NCBI GenBank assembly: GCA_963971425.1 | Contig: OZ020515.1 | Location: 17,686,291-17,750,290 of the forward strand | Reading direction: 5' to 3' | Source of the DNA: Bryoerythrophyllum caledonicum | Taxonomy: Eukaryota; Streptophyta; Bryopsida; Pottiales; Pottiaceae | Length of the DNA: 64,000 nt | In this document: positions 25,851 to 37,389 of the stretch, piece by piece | Layout of the letters: each line of letters begins with the position of its first letter | Numbering within the stretch: position 1 is the first letter of the stretch | Notes under the pieces: model-generated | Database searches by the model: none | What the model was told of the DNA's origin: nothing | What the model saw: the letters and a program-made list of their open reading frames with translations, nothing else | Program-made: the position numbers and the translations under genes

Positions 25851-26119
25851 CCATGATGATAAACCTCGCCCTCGTATTAATGACAAGCGGGCCCCCAAGC
25901 GGGCATTCATTAGTGGGGCTAAAAGTACCTTTATTTTGAGATTGTTGATATAAATTAAGAAATTAAGAAATTAAAAAGATGTATAAGTTTAGGGGGTCTT
26001 GGGTTCCAAAAATAAACTCAAAATATCTTAAAAAGTACCTTGGGTCCTCTAAATTAAGGAATTGGGTTTGGAGGAGGGCCCGCCGCTCATGAATGCGAGG
26101 GCGAGGTTTATTGTTAGGG
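25851..26119. mobile_element. Short Mutator-type MITE with 9-bp duplication
   Basis: This 269-bp element has inverted ends sharing ATAAACCTCGCCCTCG and GCGGGCCC. Direct repeats CTAGTGCAA flank it (25842-25850 and 26120-26128). The 9-bp duplication suggests a Mutator-class transposase in trans. Confidence 0.65.
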
Positions 26120-26299
26120 CTAGTGCAATGTGCAGACCACTTGTGGTTGCAAAGTAGTCGACATTTGGGAACATGAGTCCATGACTAAGGTAAGCCCTCC
26201 CATAACCAACCAAACTCCATTGCCGACACCTATAAAATTGAGGTATATCTAACCCTCTTCCTTCCCATTACCACCAACTCAGCTCCAAATGGAGGTTTG

Positions 26300-27970
26300 C
26301 TATTAGTCAAGACCCTTGCTTTTGGTCGTTGGTTATGGGGGTACCTATTGGCCACCCACTAAACATGGCTGCACAGTTTGAAAATTCATAACTAATTCAA
26401 TTTTCATTAGAAAAATATGAAATCACTTGGGTTGGCTATCAACGGTTCTCGCCTATGGAATAGAACCAAGTCTGCATGGCGTATTTTGGTCAACGAAGTG
26501 TCCATTACCCCGGCAAATACCAAAGAGGAATGGATGAGCACTCCACTCTAGGTAGAATCTAGTGCTTTACGAATGGGTTTTGAGTTCTCTAAAAAGCGTG
26601 CTGCTCAACTGGCACGGAGAGGACTTGAGTTCACCTGAGACATGTGGTCCCTTGAGGAGAACAAGATACTTAACTTTGAAGAAGCAACCCCCTAGTTTGG
26701 CTTAGAGGAAGAAGAACTGGAACCATGGGAGAGACTTAAAGTTAGACTTAGGCCAATCCAAAATTATTGGGTCTCGATTGGCACTCACCTTGCGAAGAAC
26801 AATGAATGGTTGGGCATTTTTGACACCAAAAATGACCACACACCTAGTTGCGTGTTCACTGGGGACTTTCTCACTGAGAGGAGAGAAATTGGTAAACAAA
26901 ATGCTTGGGCCCTTAGGGAACAGGAAGGGCTCTTCACGGTGGCCGCCTAAGCTCGAATTCTGCTTCGAAGACCAATCAATGGTAATCCAAGTACCATTTT
27001 ATTCATGGGCGGCTGGAAAGAGTGAGAGTTATCCTGCTTGATAGGGACCGCAAACAAGGTGTTCTCCTCTTCTTTGGGATGACCAACTTGCTCATTTGGG
27101 ACCCCGGTAGGATCACCTAGACTATTGGAGAACCTCTACTCTCTTACACTACCAAGTTTGGTAGACAGCTGCTGCGTGCCAGACGGCCACCCTACAATGT
27201 TGTTACCACTAAATGGAATCAAGTTCTTCCCCCCAATTTCAAACTTAAGTGGAGGAATGTTTGGGACTTTGAGAGAATTGGTAAGGAGGCTGGCCTGCTC
27301 TGGCAACTGAGGCACAAGGCCATTGCAGTTAACCAATTTAGAAGCCAAGTCTCCCGTAACATGGATGCTAGTTGTGGAGTTTGCGATAGAGGTGAGGTGG
27401 AGAGCATTGTGCATAGATTCTGGTCTTGCACGCAGACGCGCTCCATGTGGCTCTATCTTGTTAAAGTCCTCCAGCACATCAGCAGCACCCCCACTCAGAG
27501 GTGGAGACTCCCCACCCTCCAACAAGCCCTCTTTGCCTCTTGGCCTCCCCGTAAGTTTGGAAAACTCAGCAAATTCTGGTTGCTACTTCACGGCATTACC
27601 ATCTCGACTTTGTGGATTGCTCGTAATGACTGGGTGTTTAATCAACACTGTTGGACTCCTTACAAGGTTGAAAGTGTGATGTGGCAAGGCCTCACTGACT
27701 ACGGGAGGATTGCGTGGGACATGATTCGGATGGCAAACTCGGAGATGAACAGGGCCAAAGCGGCGACTAACTTCGAATCCAAGTGGGGCTGCAACAAGGC
27801 TTTGTGCACGAGGGTGGGGAGTCGGGTCGTGTGGGTTAGAGAGTTCCACTAGGGTCCCGGTTCTCTTCGATCTTGCACTGCCGGCCTTGGCGTGCTTGTG
27901 TTTTTTGTATTGGTTCCTCGGTTTCTTTTTGCAATTCAAATTCGTTTTGTTTTTGTGCCAAGAAAAAAAA
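26300..27970 (+). pseudogene. 5'-truncated L1-type LINE, C-terminal RNase-H/zf-RVT end
   Basis: The readable end (about 27150-27850) encodes CGVCDRGEVESIVHRFWSC, the Cys/His finger at the end of plant L1 reverse transcriptases. It is followed by FWLLLHGITISTLWIARNDWVFN, the usual zf-RVT sequence. Weaker frames upstream (26400-27040) have several stops. An A-rich run at 27961-27973 marks the 3' end. The reverse-transcriptase core is absent. Confidence 0.75.
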
Positions 27971-28089
27971 AAGTAATTCTATTGCCTATCACTGAAAAAT
28001 AATAGAATAATTATCTCCCCTCTCCATATATATGCTCATTCCTTAACTTGTCGGTTTTAGGGGGGCATACCTTATGTGATAGTGCAACT

Positions 28090-28735
28090 TCGCAGAAGTG
28101 GCAGCCCTCCGACCTGGTTACGGTCGATAAAACAATCCAGAATGAACCTGGTCCAGATCTCTGGTCAGTCATCGATGAGCAGGTTTAGACAAGTGCAAAA
28201 TCCCTCCACTAGGGCGTCGCTTACTAGGACTTCTGACTCCAAATGTGTCGTTTCTATGCTCACTGAAAACCTGGAAAAGATCACCTTTTTTTTGTGTCTC
28301 TTGCTCACTGAAAACTTCACTCACGCTCTTTGAAAGACCTCAGAATAATAAGTGGGAAAAACGACAGTTTCTCTGCTACAGTAGAGTAGTCGAAATTTCG
28401 GACCAGGAGTCCATGACTACTGTAGTATATGATCGTGGTAAGCCCTCCGACCAGGTTAAGGTCGATAAAAAAAGCCCAGAACGAACCTGGTCCAGATCTC
28501 TGATCGCATTCATCGATGAGCAGTTTTAGACAGGTCAAGGACAATGTACACATACCTCCACTCTTAGATCCTGATTCCATCCCACAACATCCCACTACCA
28601 CCACGCCTAGGGCGTCGCTGATTCCAAATGTGTCGTTTAATGCTCACTGGAACCTGGAAAAGGTCACTTTTTTGGTGTCTAGCGACCAACTTCACTCACA
28701 CTCGATCTCAATACTTGCTAATATCACACTTGTTA
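28090..28735. repeat. Direct duplication of ~200-250 bp
   Basis: 28090-28330 and 28440-28695 are diverged direct copies. They share CCTCCGACC.GGTTA.GGTCGATAAA, GAACCTGGTCCAGATCTCT and CCAAATGTGTCGTTT. No coding content is recognised. Confidence 0.7.
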
Positions 28736-29857
28736 GTAGAACACCTTGATAATGTCACCCAAAACCTTTAAACCAATTTTTCTAGTTCAAAACTCCCTTG
28801 TTAACATCCCTGTCACTTATTTTTTTCAAAATTCGTAGTGTAAGTGTGACAATAACAAGTTGCATAGATGAATAAGTGTCGGATGAATGATATCTCAGTC
28901 ACTTCTCCGGTCGCCTTTAGACTATTGGGCTCAAACCCTCTCCAAGCGCTACCGAGACTGGTCTAGAACAGAATCATAACTTTGGTTAAATATACACATA
29001 ATAGAATCAGGAGTACAAAATCAACAGAATTAGTGGCTCAAAATTGGATAGGCTCTCGCCTTCCTTAGCAAGCTTGCCTTCTTATCCATTGTACAATGGT
29101 TTAAGGTCAAACCCTATTTAGAGCTTGTCCGCCCATGAGCTGGCCCTCGCCCCTTGTCTCAAATCTACATGTCGCACTCCCCCTCTCCATCGCTAAACGC
29201 AAATGTCTCAAAACCCCACGCTCCTGCTGAATCTTGTGCCAAAACTCCCTATTGCCAAATTCAACCCTCGTTTGAACTCAATTTTCTTTGGTCATTATCC
29301 CGTCAAAGCCCCTCAATGTCATGTCAAAGCCCCTCAATGTCTTGTCAGACACCATCAAGAGGTGCCTTTGCAATGCACAACTCTTGTCACACTTTTCAGT
29401 GGAATGGAGGGTGTGATATTATCAAGCTTATACTCTATTGTGGTTGCACGAGGTATTTTGGGGAGGTGGGCCCTCGTCTCAATGGCACCCTTTCAGTTTT
29501 CTGGCCTTCTCATTTTAAGGGTCTATAGGCTTTTTAAGAACCTGGAGGCAAATTTGGGGCTTGCGGCTAAAAATTACTCTCTAATGGTTATTAGTAGATC
29601 CCAATCCAAAAATAAAATAGGGGCCATGTTTTACCCCACCTCCCCAAAACTACCTCATGCCATCTCAATATTGGGATCCATTCACGCCCTTTGCAAAACC
29701 TCAAAATAGTAAATGAAAAAACGGGAGTTTCTCTGCTACAGTAGAGTAGTGATGCAACAAACCAAGCCATTGTTCATGATTAGTGTGACGGAAGTTCCCG
29801 GTTTTTATCCAAATTGAACTTTTTTTTTCTTCATTGCATAGAGAATACCATTACATT

Positions 29858-30382
29858 CATCCCTCCCATAAGTTATAACCAAATGTAGCGCCGATGGATG
29901 GAGGAGGTAAGAACTTAGTAGAGGTTAAACTTAGCTAAGGATTTGGTAAATTAAGCCCAATTTCATCTCATCCAACCGCTGTCACTTCCTAAAAATAAAC
30001 ACCACATCATGCGTTGCAGAAGATTCTATGGTATTCAAACAAACCCATTTGGCAAAAGTGATAGCCTATAGCCCAGGTTTTTTTGGTCACTTCATCTTAT
30101 GGGACATGCCATGATGCTTTGGGCCACAGCCTACCAATTACGTGCTATAGCCATACATCATCCTGACAGCACCTATTACCTACAACAGCCATACATCATC
30201 ATGATTGTAACAACTACATCATTTGCCATGGCAATGCATTGTTTTGCTGAGAATTTGATGTTGGACATATCAAGAGTAATCACATGGTAACAATGGTCAT
30301 TGGTTAGTTGAGGTTGTAGTAAGCTAAGGTTATAAGTTAGTGACATTATAACTTATTAGAGGTATAACTTATGGGAGGGATG
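29858..30382. mobile_element. 525-bp MITE with CATCCCTCCCATAAGTTATA ends
   Basis: The inverted ends are 22-23 bp, CATCCCTCCCATAAGTTATA and its complement at 30361-30382. A single end of the same family lies at 25634-25655. No clear target duplication was found. Confidence 0.65.
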
Positions 30383-30535
30383 AGTGCATCACAGTGCAAT
30401 TGAGTTTTATTTCCCACTCCTGCAGTTTATAAGTTTGAATCCGTTGCGAACAAATTACGGAAGAAGGCTCTTTGCTTCATGTTCTAGTTTACAGCCACAA
30501 TAATTTACAACCTCCAGAGTGATGTCCACAGATCA

Positions 30536-33500
30536 TCAAGCTAAGAAACTCATGACCTTGTCTACCTCTTCTGGACTGCCGAAGTAGAATGGGCATCGTT
30601 GGTGAACCTGTACAGCAATCAACTCGCAATCAATAATTTAGCTTCGTGCTCACATGGAAAGCTAGTCAACCAAAAAGAAACGCACATTCTTTACAACCCT
30701 GTTCCTCACGAAGACCGTCCCTATTCACCAAAACAACGGAAAAAAGGCTAAATTCATCTCATCAAATTAAATATACCAAGTTAAAAAACTGCAATACAGT
30801 TTCCATAAAATACCCCTCTTTTGCTTTTAATGCTCCTGTTTCTTCACTCTGAAGAAATATTGGAGCTTTCTGGTCTCTAAACTAGTTTTAGCCACAACTT
30901 AGGAGAGATCGTGTTATACCATGAATCTTACCCGCCTTAAAGGTTCAAATGTTAAGAGCTATTTGTAAGGTACCTTCTCTGTTGATTTCTAATACTGGTG
31001 TTTCCTCACTCTCAATAGCTATCGGATCAATGGAAGAGCTTGGTGCTCTCTCAACTCAAGTTAGATTTGGTTTTAGCCTCCTTTGAGGAGGAGAAGCCAT
31101 CTTGTACCATGAATTGTAGCGAGCTTTTTCCTCTTTCGACTGCTTAGGAAAATGTGGAGCTTTCTCGGGTTGACTTTAATAATTAGAAATGAGAAAAGAG
31201 GCAAAAATGTTGGCTTAACCATACAAAAAAAAACTCAGTTTCAGGCAAGAGGAGATGTGCAGTAAGTACCTCTTCGGGGCGGATGTCCAAGATCCTGCGC
31301 TGGCCATCGGAGCTCTTGCCGCCTGCTTGCTCAATCAAGTAACTCATGGGAGCACACTCGTACAGCAAGCGGAGCTTGCTGTTGGGACTGTTGGCATCGC
31401 GAGGGTACCCGTAGATCCCCCCGTACAGCATGGTTCTGTGAAAGTCCACCACCAGGCACCCGATGTAGCGGCACGAGTACGTCTCCCCGTCTTCGTCCGG
31501 CACCTTCAAGCTGTCCACGTACCTTTTCACCTTGTCGTCCCACAGCTCGTACCTGCCCCAAGTAGTCCGACAAACTGAGAAGGATTGGTGAAGAGGTGAG
31601 GTGAGTTTTGACCTCTTTTCTAATAACATTAACTATTGCCATATTGGTTGATGTTGTATTGGCCGCTGAAAATATTCTTACTTTCAGTGGCTTTTTTTCT
31701 AAATGCGACTGGCAAGTATAACCAATAGCTCTATGTGTCTATAATCAGCTTAAAGAGGAAAAGAGTGGCTACAATTCATGGTACAAGATAGCGTCTTCTT
31801 CTAGAACCAATTCTAACTTGAGTTGAGAGACCACCAAGCTCTTCCATTCATCCGAAAGCTATTGGTAGTGATGAAATACTAGTATTAGAAACCAACAGAG
31901 AAGGTATCCTACAGATAACTTTTGAAACTAAGTTACAAATATCTTTCCTTTTGAAACTGGATGCAACAATTTTGATGTGACGTCTACAGAAATGCAGGAG
32001 TTTTTGGAGAAGGGGAAGAAAGGAGGAAGAAATCCTGACTGACCGGCCCTCGTTGAAGGAGTAGAGCTTCTTGGTGTTGGTGGGGACTTGGATCCTCTCG
32101 TGGGTGAGCACGAACTCGCCGTAGTGGGGGTCGAGGGTGAAAGCGTAGACGCCGTCGCCTACAGACAGGACGAACACGACGGAGCTGGAGTACATGCAGT
32201 AGCCAGCGGCCAGGAGGTTGCTGCCGGGCTGGCACACGTCCACCACGCAGCTCTGGGCGGTTGCGTCCAACTGCACCTGTACATTCAATCAACGTCGTCA
32301 CTTCCAGTCTTTGCCATTTCACCAGATTGACCGAAAAAACAAGATCAAAGTTGCAAGACGCTCACATAAGTTTAAAAACAGTCATCTTAAGAAGGGCAAG
32401 AACACCAGATTTGGCCATTTCCAAGGGTAACCAAGCGAAACAGTAGGTCAAATGTCAGCACAAGGTACAGCTTCAAGTCTACAATAAGAGTAGCGTGTGC
32501 TAAGTAGGTTTTAGTGGTTTATCTATCCCTCAACCGACTAGTGATACACGTTGGTCATGTTGGCTTCCATGTTCTCCCGGTCCCATATAGTTGAAGAGAA
32601 GATAAGAAAATGAAACCCTTGATTCTAGGTGAAAGGGAGTGCCAAATTCTCAACTTCATCCATGATCGGTAGGTCTCCTCATTGGCTCATATACGACAAC
32701 ATCCAATTAGAGGAAGACAGACTGCTGTTGCTGCTACTTCTTTGGTATTAGTTTTCGTGGAAGTGAAATCTTTGAGCACCGGATCCATCCATCCATGACA
32801 AGAGGCTCTTACATGGAACCTGGAAACCCTAATTCTGTTTATAGATAGATGGTGGTATCATCAAATAGATCTGTTCAAAACTCTGAACATGAACGGTTTT
32901 AAAGTCACTGTAAGTCTACATCGTGTCATATGATTACTCAGAAATGCAAAATAACTGATAGAAACCCTAAAAATGGGGTGGGAACTCTACCGTCGAGCCG
33001 TCGTCTGCTAGATCAGTCAAGCACTCCTCATTTCCGGCGTAGATCCCGAAGATGGACCCCGTCGACACAGCCGCGTCGATGTTAGCCGACCCGTCGAGCG
33101 GATCGAACACCACGATGTAATTCCCGGAGTAGCTCTCCTCCACCGCCACCGGCACGTCCTCCTCCTCACTGGCAATGATGCCTGTTCTCCCATTCGCATG
33201 CAAACAGTTGGAAAACACCTGCAACTCCAAAATGAGAAACTCAACTACTAGTAACCCAACCTTGATGGGTAGGAGGGGGCCCTGATTCTGAATACCTCGT
33301 TGGAGATGACGTCCAGCTTCTTCTGCGCTTCGCCCTGGATGTTGTCCACGCCCTGCAGCCCGGTCAGGTTCGTGATCCCCGCGCGCTGCACCAGCGAGGC
33401 GATCTGCTTGCACGCCAGGGAGATGCTGGACAGCACAATGGCGAGCTCTCCGTCGATGGCGCCTTGCTGCTCCTGCTGCAGAAGCCATGTCGTGAGCGTC

Positions 33501-33721
33501 GTGATGTCATACTGGTTCCGCTTCGTCTTCCGGATCGGCGAAGACTCCACTGTCACGTGAGCCTTAGCTCGAGGAGCTCGGAGGTGGTGGGCAGCTTGAC
33601 GAGTTGGACGTGCGAGACTACAGGCGGGATTGCGCCGGAGAGCTGCGAGGCTCGTCTGTAGCTCGGTCCAGGTGCTGCAACTTCGGAGCTGGTGGACTGC
33701 TGCGGGAGCTACAGTCGCCAT
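30536..33721 (-). CDS. FBP1: Chloroplast fructose-1,6-bisphosphatase, redox-regulated type
   Basis: Five GT-AG exons (33721-33296, 33218-32991, 32276-32044, 31552-31270, 30607-30536) join to 413 aa with a TGA stop. The usual plastid FBPase length is about 410. It hydrolyses fructose-1,6-bisphosphate to fructose-6-phosphate in the Calvin-Benson cycle. Residues 1 to ~55 are rich in A, R, S and T and fit a transit peptide. The metal-binding motif FDPLDGSANID is at 180-190. NEGRYELW and YIGCLVVDFHRT...YGGIYGYPRD contribute to the substrate site. Cysteines at 208, 228 and 233 (spacing 20 and 5) match the thioredoxin-regulated Cys153/173/178 loop of pea. The cytosolic enzyme and cpFBPase-II lack this loop. 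The last exon is only 24 codons (VHQRCPFYFGSPEEVDKVMSFLA). No damage is seen. Confidence 0.95.
30955..31145 (-). repeat. Intronic repeat, inverted arm 1 (FBP1 intron 4)
   Basis: Its reverse complement matches 31745-31925 over ~190 bp. Shared words are CTACAATTCATGGTACAAGAT, CTAACTTGAGTTGAGAGA, CACCAAGCTCTTCCATT and AACAGAGAAGGTA. Exon 4 of FBP1 lies between the two arms. Confidence 0.85.
31745..31925 (+). repeat. Intronic repeat, inverted arm 2 (FBP1 intron 3)
   Basis: This is the partner of 30955-31145 in the opposite orientation. It is also related to the repeat in the kinase introns (for example 4640-4920). Confidence 0.85.
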
Positions 33722-33914
33722 CTCTGCGATCTAGATGTTAAGGAAGCTGCAGCATCGCGGTCGTTGTGTGAGCGTGACGAAGGTTGGTTTGGAATCCTGG
33801 GAAAAGCGTGCAAAAGCGAGTGGTTTTGTGAGCGGCGGAGGAGTTCTGGTAAGGATTGGATAAGTTCCGAAGGCCGAGCCAACAAACCCGTATGAGTCTT
33901 GAGAGGTAGTTGGG

Positions 33915-34446
33915 GGTAAGGTAGAGGCACCCAATTCCGATCACTTAAGCCACTTTGGGACTCAAATGACATTGTATGTCAAAAACTTTTGTGTAGAAAG
34001 ATGCGGAGTTAGGAAAGAATCTCAACAAATATTTTTTCAAATTTAATCACTAAGATTTGTAATTGATAGAGAATTTCAAAGCCCAAAATCACCGTAGCCC
34101 ATAATCAAACTATAGAGTAGGTGAGATTTAGTGCCCTCCTTTGCCCAATGCCAACAAGTGAGAGTGAGTAAAAGAGAGAAGACATGTCATGGATAACCAA
34201 CTCATGGAGGGTACCCAATGCCGATCGGCCTCGTTCGACTTTCTAGGCAATGCCACCAATGAGAGCTCAATTGAGGTGGAGCAACCCAAAATTGCACACT
34301 CCATGGCCCAATGCCGATAATGACTAGTGTTTTCAGATTTTGAATTATCGATTTTGGGTCACTTCATGCACCATTTCATGCATTTGCGATTTTCATGCAC
34401 CATGCCATGCATACTCTATTGATCGGAATTGGGTGCCTCTACCTTA
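33915..34446. mobile_element. 532-bp MITE with 27-bp perfect inverted repeats upstream of FBP1
   Basis: The ends at 33915-33941 and 34420-34446 are perfect inverted copies (TAAGGTAGAGGCACCCAATT and 7 more bases). The element begins 194 bp upstream of the FBP1 start codon, so it lies in the promoter or 5' UTR. Target duplication is not evident. Confidence 0.75.
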
Positions 34447-34767
34447 GTGCAACTAAATATGCCACCAGTACATGTTAAAGGGAGATTGACCTACAAACTC
34501 ACTTTCACATAAACTCTAGAAACCCTAATGAAACCCTGATTTGCTCAAAACTCCTCATAAAACCTCAAATCACGTCGGATTTTATTGGCTAGGTCATAGT
34601 TTTTATATGGCAAAGTCTCTCTAATACAATGTGACCTCAAAACCTCTACCAACTCCTCAAACCCTAACGTGTCTAAGCTCTAACTCTAAGTTCCAAGTTG
34701 CAAGTGAGAGAGAGAGAGAGAGCTCCAAGCTCCCCCTCCATGTGCACCAAACCCTAATGGAAGTCAT

Positions 34768-34950
34768 CCGGCGGATGAACACTGGGCTGGATGGAAGTCA
34801 TCCAGTTGCCCAGGTTCATCCGACTGACGGATGAAAACTGGCCAGGACAGAAATCATCCGCCTGGCCAGGTTTCATCCGGCCAATCCAGTGGATGAAAAG
34901 CTGTCCAAGAAGGAAATCATCCACCTGGTCAGGTTCATCCACTGGAGAGC
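34768..34950. repeat. Minisatellite, ~58-60 bp unit
   Basis: About three diverged units share ATCATCC.CCTGGCCAGGT, TTCATCC and GGATGAAAACTGGCCAGGA. Open frames across it are products of the repeat. Confidence 0.7.
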
Positions 34951-35196
34951 TAAAAAACACAACCGGAGTCAAAAATGAAAAAATACTACCCGGGTCCGCT
35001 AATCCTGGTTCTCCGCTTAACAGTACCTAATTAGTGTATGCAACCCTTAACCCTTTAACGCTGGAGGTCTTCTGAAGGCACATGAGAATCCATGAGAATA
35101 CTAGATCATGCACACCAGCTAGTAGATTATGCACAACAGTATCTACATAGGGGGTACATTTTATGTTGGCCCAACTTCACAAAAATTATTGTAGCT

Positions 35197-36040
35197 TTCT
35201 GTGAGAGCAAAATATTGCTCTCTTGTTTTGTTATTGTTCATTTGTTACTTTTATGAATGTAATGTTAACAAGCAATGTCATCTTGAGGTAATTTGACGAA
35301 ATTTAAGTTAATTAAGTCGTGAATGCAAAATGCATGTTAGAGGATAGTTGTTGCAAGGCCTTGGGTAGGATGTTTGGCACTAATTTAAGCTTTAGATTTG
35401 ATTTAGTGGAGAAGGATTAGAGGAGGAAAGATCCCCCCTAGTGAATCCTAAAATTAGGAATAGGGTTAGTTGCTTAATTTAGAGTTGAGTGTTTTACCAT
35501 GGGCCTTGCGCAATTAGCTTGTAATGTTCATGGTTGTGTTTATGGCTTGATTGTCTTGGTTTTGTTCATTTAACTTCGTGGTGGTGTTTGTGAGTTACAT
35601 TCATTCGTGGAGGTTCGTCAAGAATGGAGCTCCATGGAGGTTGGGAGCAACATTCATCCCTGGAGGCCTTAGGGTTAGGGCCTTAGGGTTAGGGTGAGCC
35701 GCCTCTTTGGCGGCTCCATTTTTTGTACTTAAGAGCTTGTTTTCAAGCTATTCTCAAGCCCTCAAGTTCTCAATCAATCCCTCTCTTTGTATCTTGATTC
35801 ATCTTGTGTCTCTCCCTCTTTCTTTTGTTATGCTTAGTTGTTGAGAGAAGGAAGGCCATGGGCCTCCTTCTCTCTAATATTGATCCCCTCTTCCATTGTG
35901 TTTGTACTTGCATTGTACTCAAGTATAGTGTGGTGTTTTTGCTCATTTCCATGGAGTGTCTCTCAGTCAATTGCTCATCAGTCCTTCAATTGTTGTCCAA
36001 ACAAATCAAGATTTGTGATGGTAGTAGATCTTTTCAGTAG
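35197..36040. mobile_element. LTR-like fragment (tentative)
   Basis: It starts TGTGAGAGCAA...TTGCTCTC, a short inverted repeat often seen at LTR starts. At 35725-35800 it has the CTTGAGAGC/CTCAAGTTCTC-rich text common at plant LTR 3' parts. I found no second LTR, primer site or coding region, so this is a weak call. 36040-36300 contains two related copies of TATGGC(G/A)CG(T/C)CC.AAT.GGAG. Confidence 0.3.
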
Positions 36041-36615
36041 CTTTCCGTTGGTATATGGCGCGTCCAATTCGGAGTTATAGGGAGTGAGATACACCCCTCC
36101 AAAGTTACGGGTGTAGTAAGGGCTTTCCCCGCTGGCAGTAGAAAAGTAGGCCCCAGTCTTTTAGCAATCAGTCCTAGGGTTTTGGTCCTATGCTTCTGAG
36201 ATTTTAGGGGTGGATGCACAATTGGCTTAGCTTTCCAAAAAGCTATGGCACGCCCCAATCGGAGCTACGACAAAGAAATGGCAAGCAAAAAGCTAGAGGT
36301 CACTTCTAAGGTGATCCGGCGGAGCAGTTTCCTACTCAACCCCTTCTTGTTTTTCATCCTCTTCTTGTCTCCTCTTCTTCCTTGATCCTCTCTTCTTGTG
36401 ATTTCTTTCAATTAAACCCTTGTGACCAAAGACCACCTCCATGGTGGTTTTTTGGGCTCACACTTTCCAATGCTTACACCAATGGGCTCCAAAATCGTTC
36501 CACTTGATGCATACGAACTATTGCCACACACATTCCCAACAAAAAAAATGCATCTAACTTGTACAGAGGAAGCTATACCCCGGAAAGCAATAGAATCAAT
36601 CCAAAAACGACCATC

Positions 36616-36767
36616 CCGGCACTAAAGGGTTAAACGTAAGAAGGTGTCTCTAGTGGCTAGATTATGCTATATGTATGGTGTCGTATTTCAATATGACAAG
36701 GTTCACATATCGAAATGATCTCCAAATGAAAGATGTTGGTTGAAGAAATCTCTAATCCAAAGGTGTA
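36616..36767. repeat. Dispersed repeat B, left part interrupted by the giant transposon
   Basis: This half runs GGTTAAACGTAAGAAGGTG to CCAAAGGTGTA and then stops at the transposon border. The remainder (AAGTCTTGCTAAACTTT...) resumes at 54630. The intact copy at 3083-3281 joins the two halves. Confidence 0.8.
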
Positions 36768-36771
36768 TGCG

Positions 36772-36794
36772 ACATTTAAGTAAATGTGGACTTT
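36772..36794 (+). repeat. Left terminal inverted repeat of the giant transposon
   Basis: ACATTTAAGTAAAT followed by GTGGACTTT. A second TGGACTTT follows at about 36807. It pairs with 54597-54619. Confidence 0.82.
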
Positions 36795-37389
36795 AAGATG
36801 AATTATGGACTTTGGATCAATTCTTGATATTGGAAGCAAGATCATGAGATCATACAGTGTTATCATTGGCATCAGGAATATATCAATAAATATAGGATTG
36901 AGCTTAGAGGTTAGGGGTAACTGCAACGTTCACTTAGGGATGAAGTATAAAAAGGCATCAAACAATGTAGTAGGATCTGGCGATCCAAGATATATAGCTT
37001 ACATAGTGGGATCCTACGGTCTAACAAGACATGTAGGGCAATCAATGTAGTACACATGAAACAAATAAGCATTCAATTAGGCGCAGAGAATGGGGGTAAG
37101 AACCACTGACAACTTTACTCATAGAATATATTGAACAAAAGCAAGTCACTGAAGAACTCAATGTACTAGGGAAGCGGCTACATACTTTGTAATAATCGCT
37201 CAAGATACATAGCGTACATAGTAAGATCCTACAGTCTAACAACACATGTAGGGCAATCAATGTAGTACACATCAAAAAAATAAGCAACCAAATAGGCGTG
37301 GAGAATGGGGGTAATGACTATCAAAAAATTTATTCATAGAAAAAACTGGATGAAAACCAACGCCAACAGAACTCAATGTAGGGAACCGA

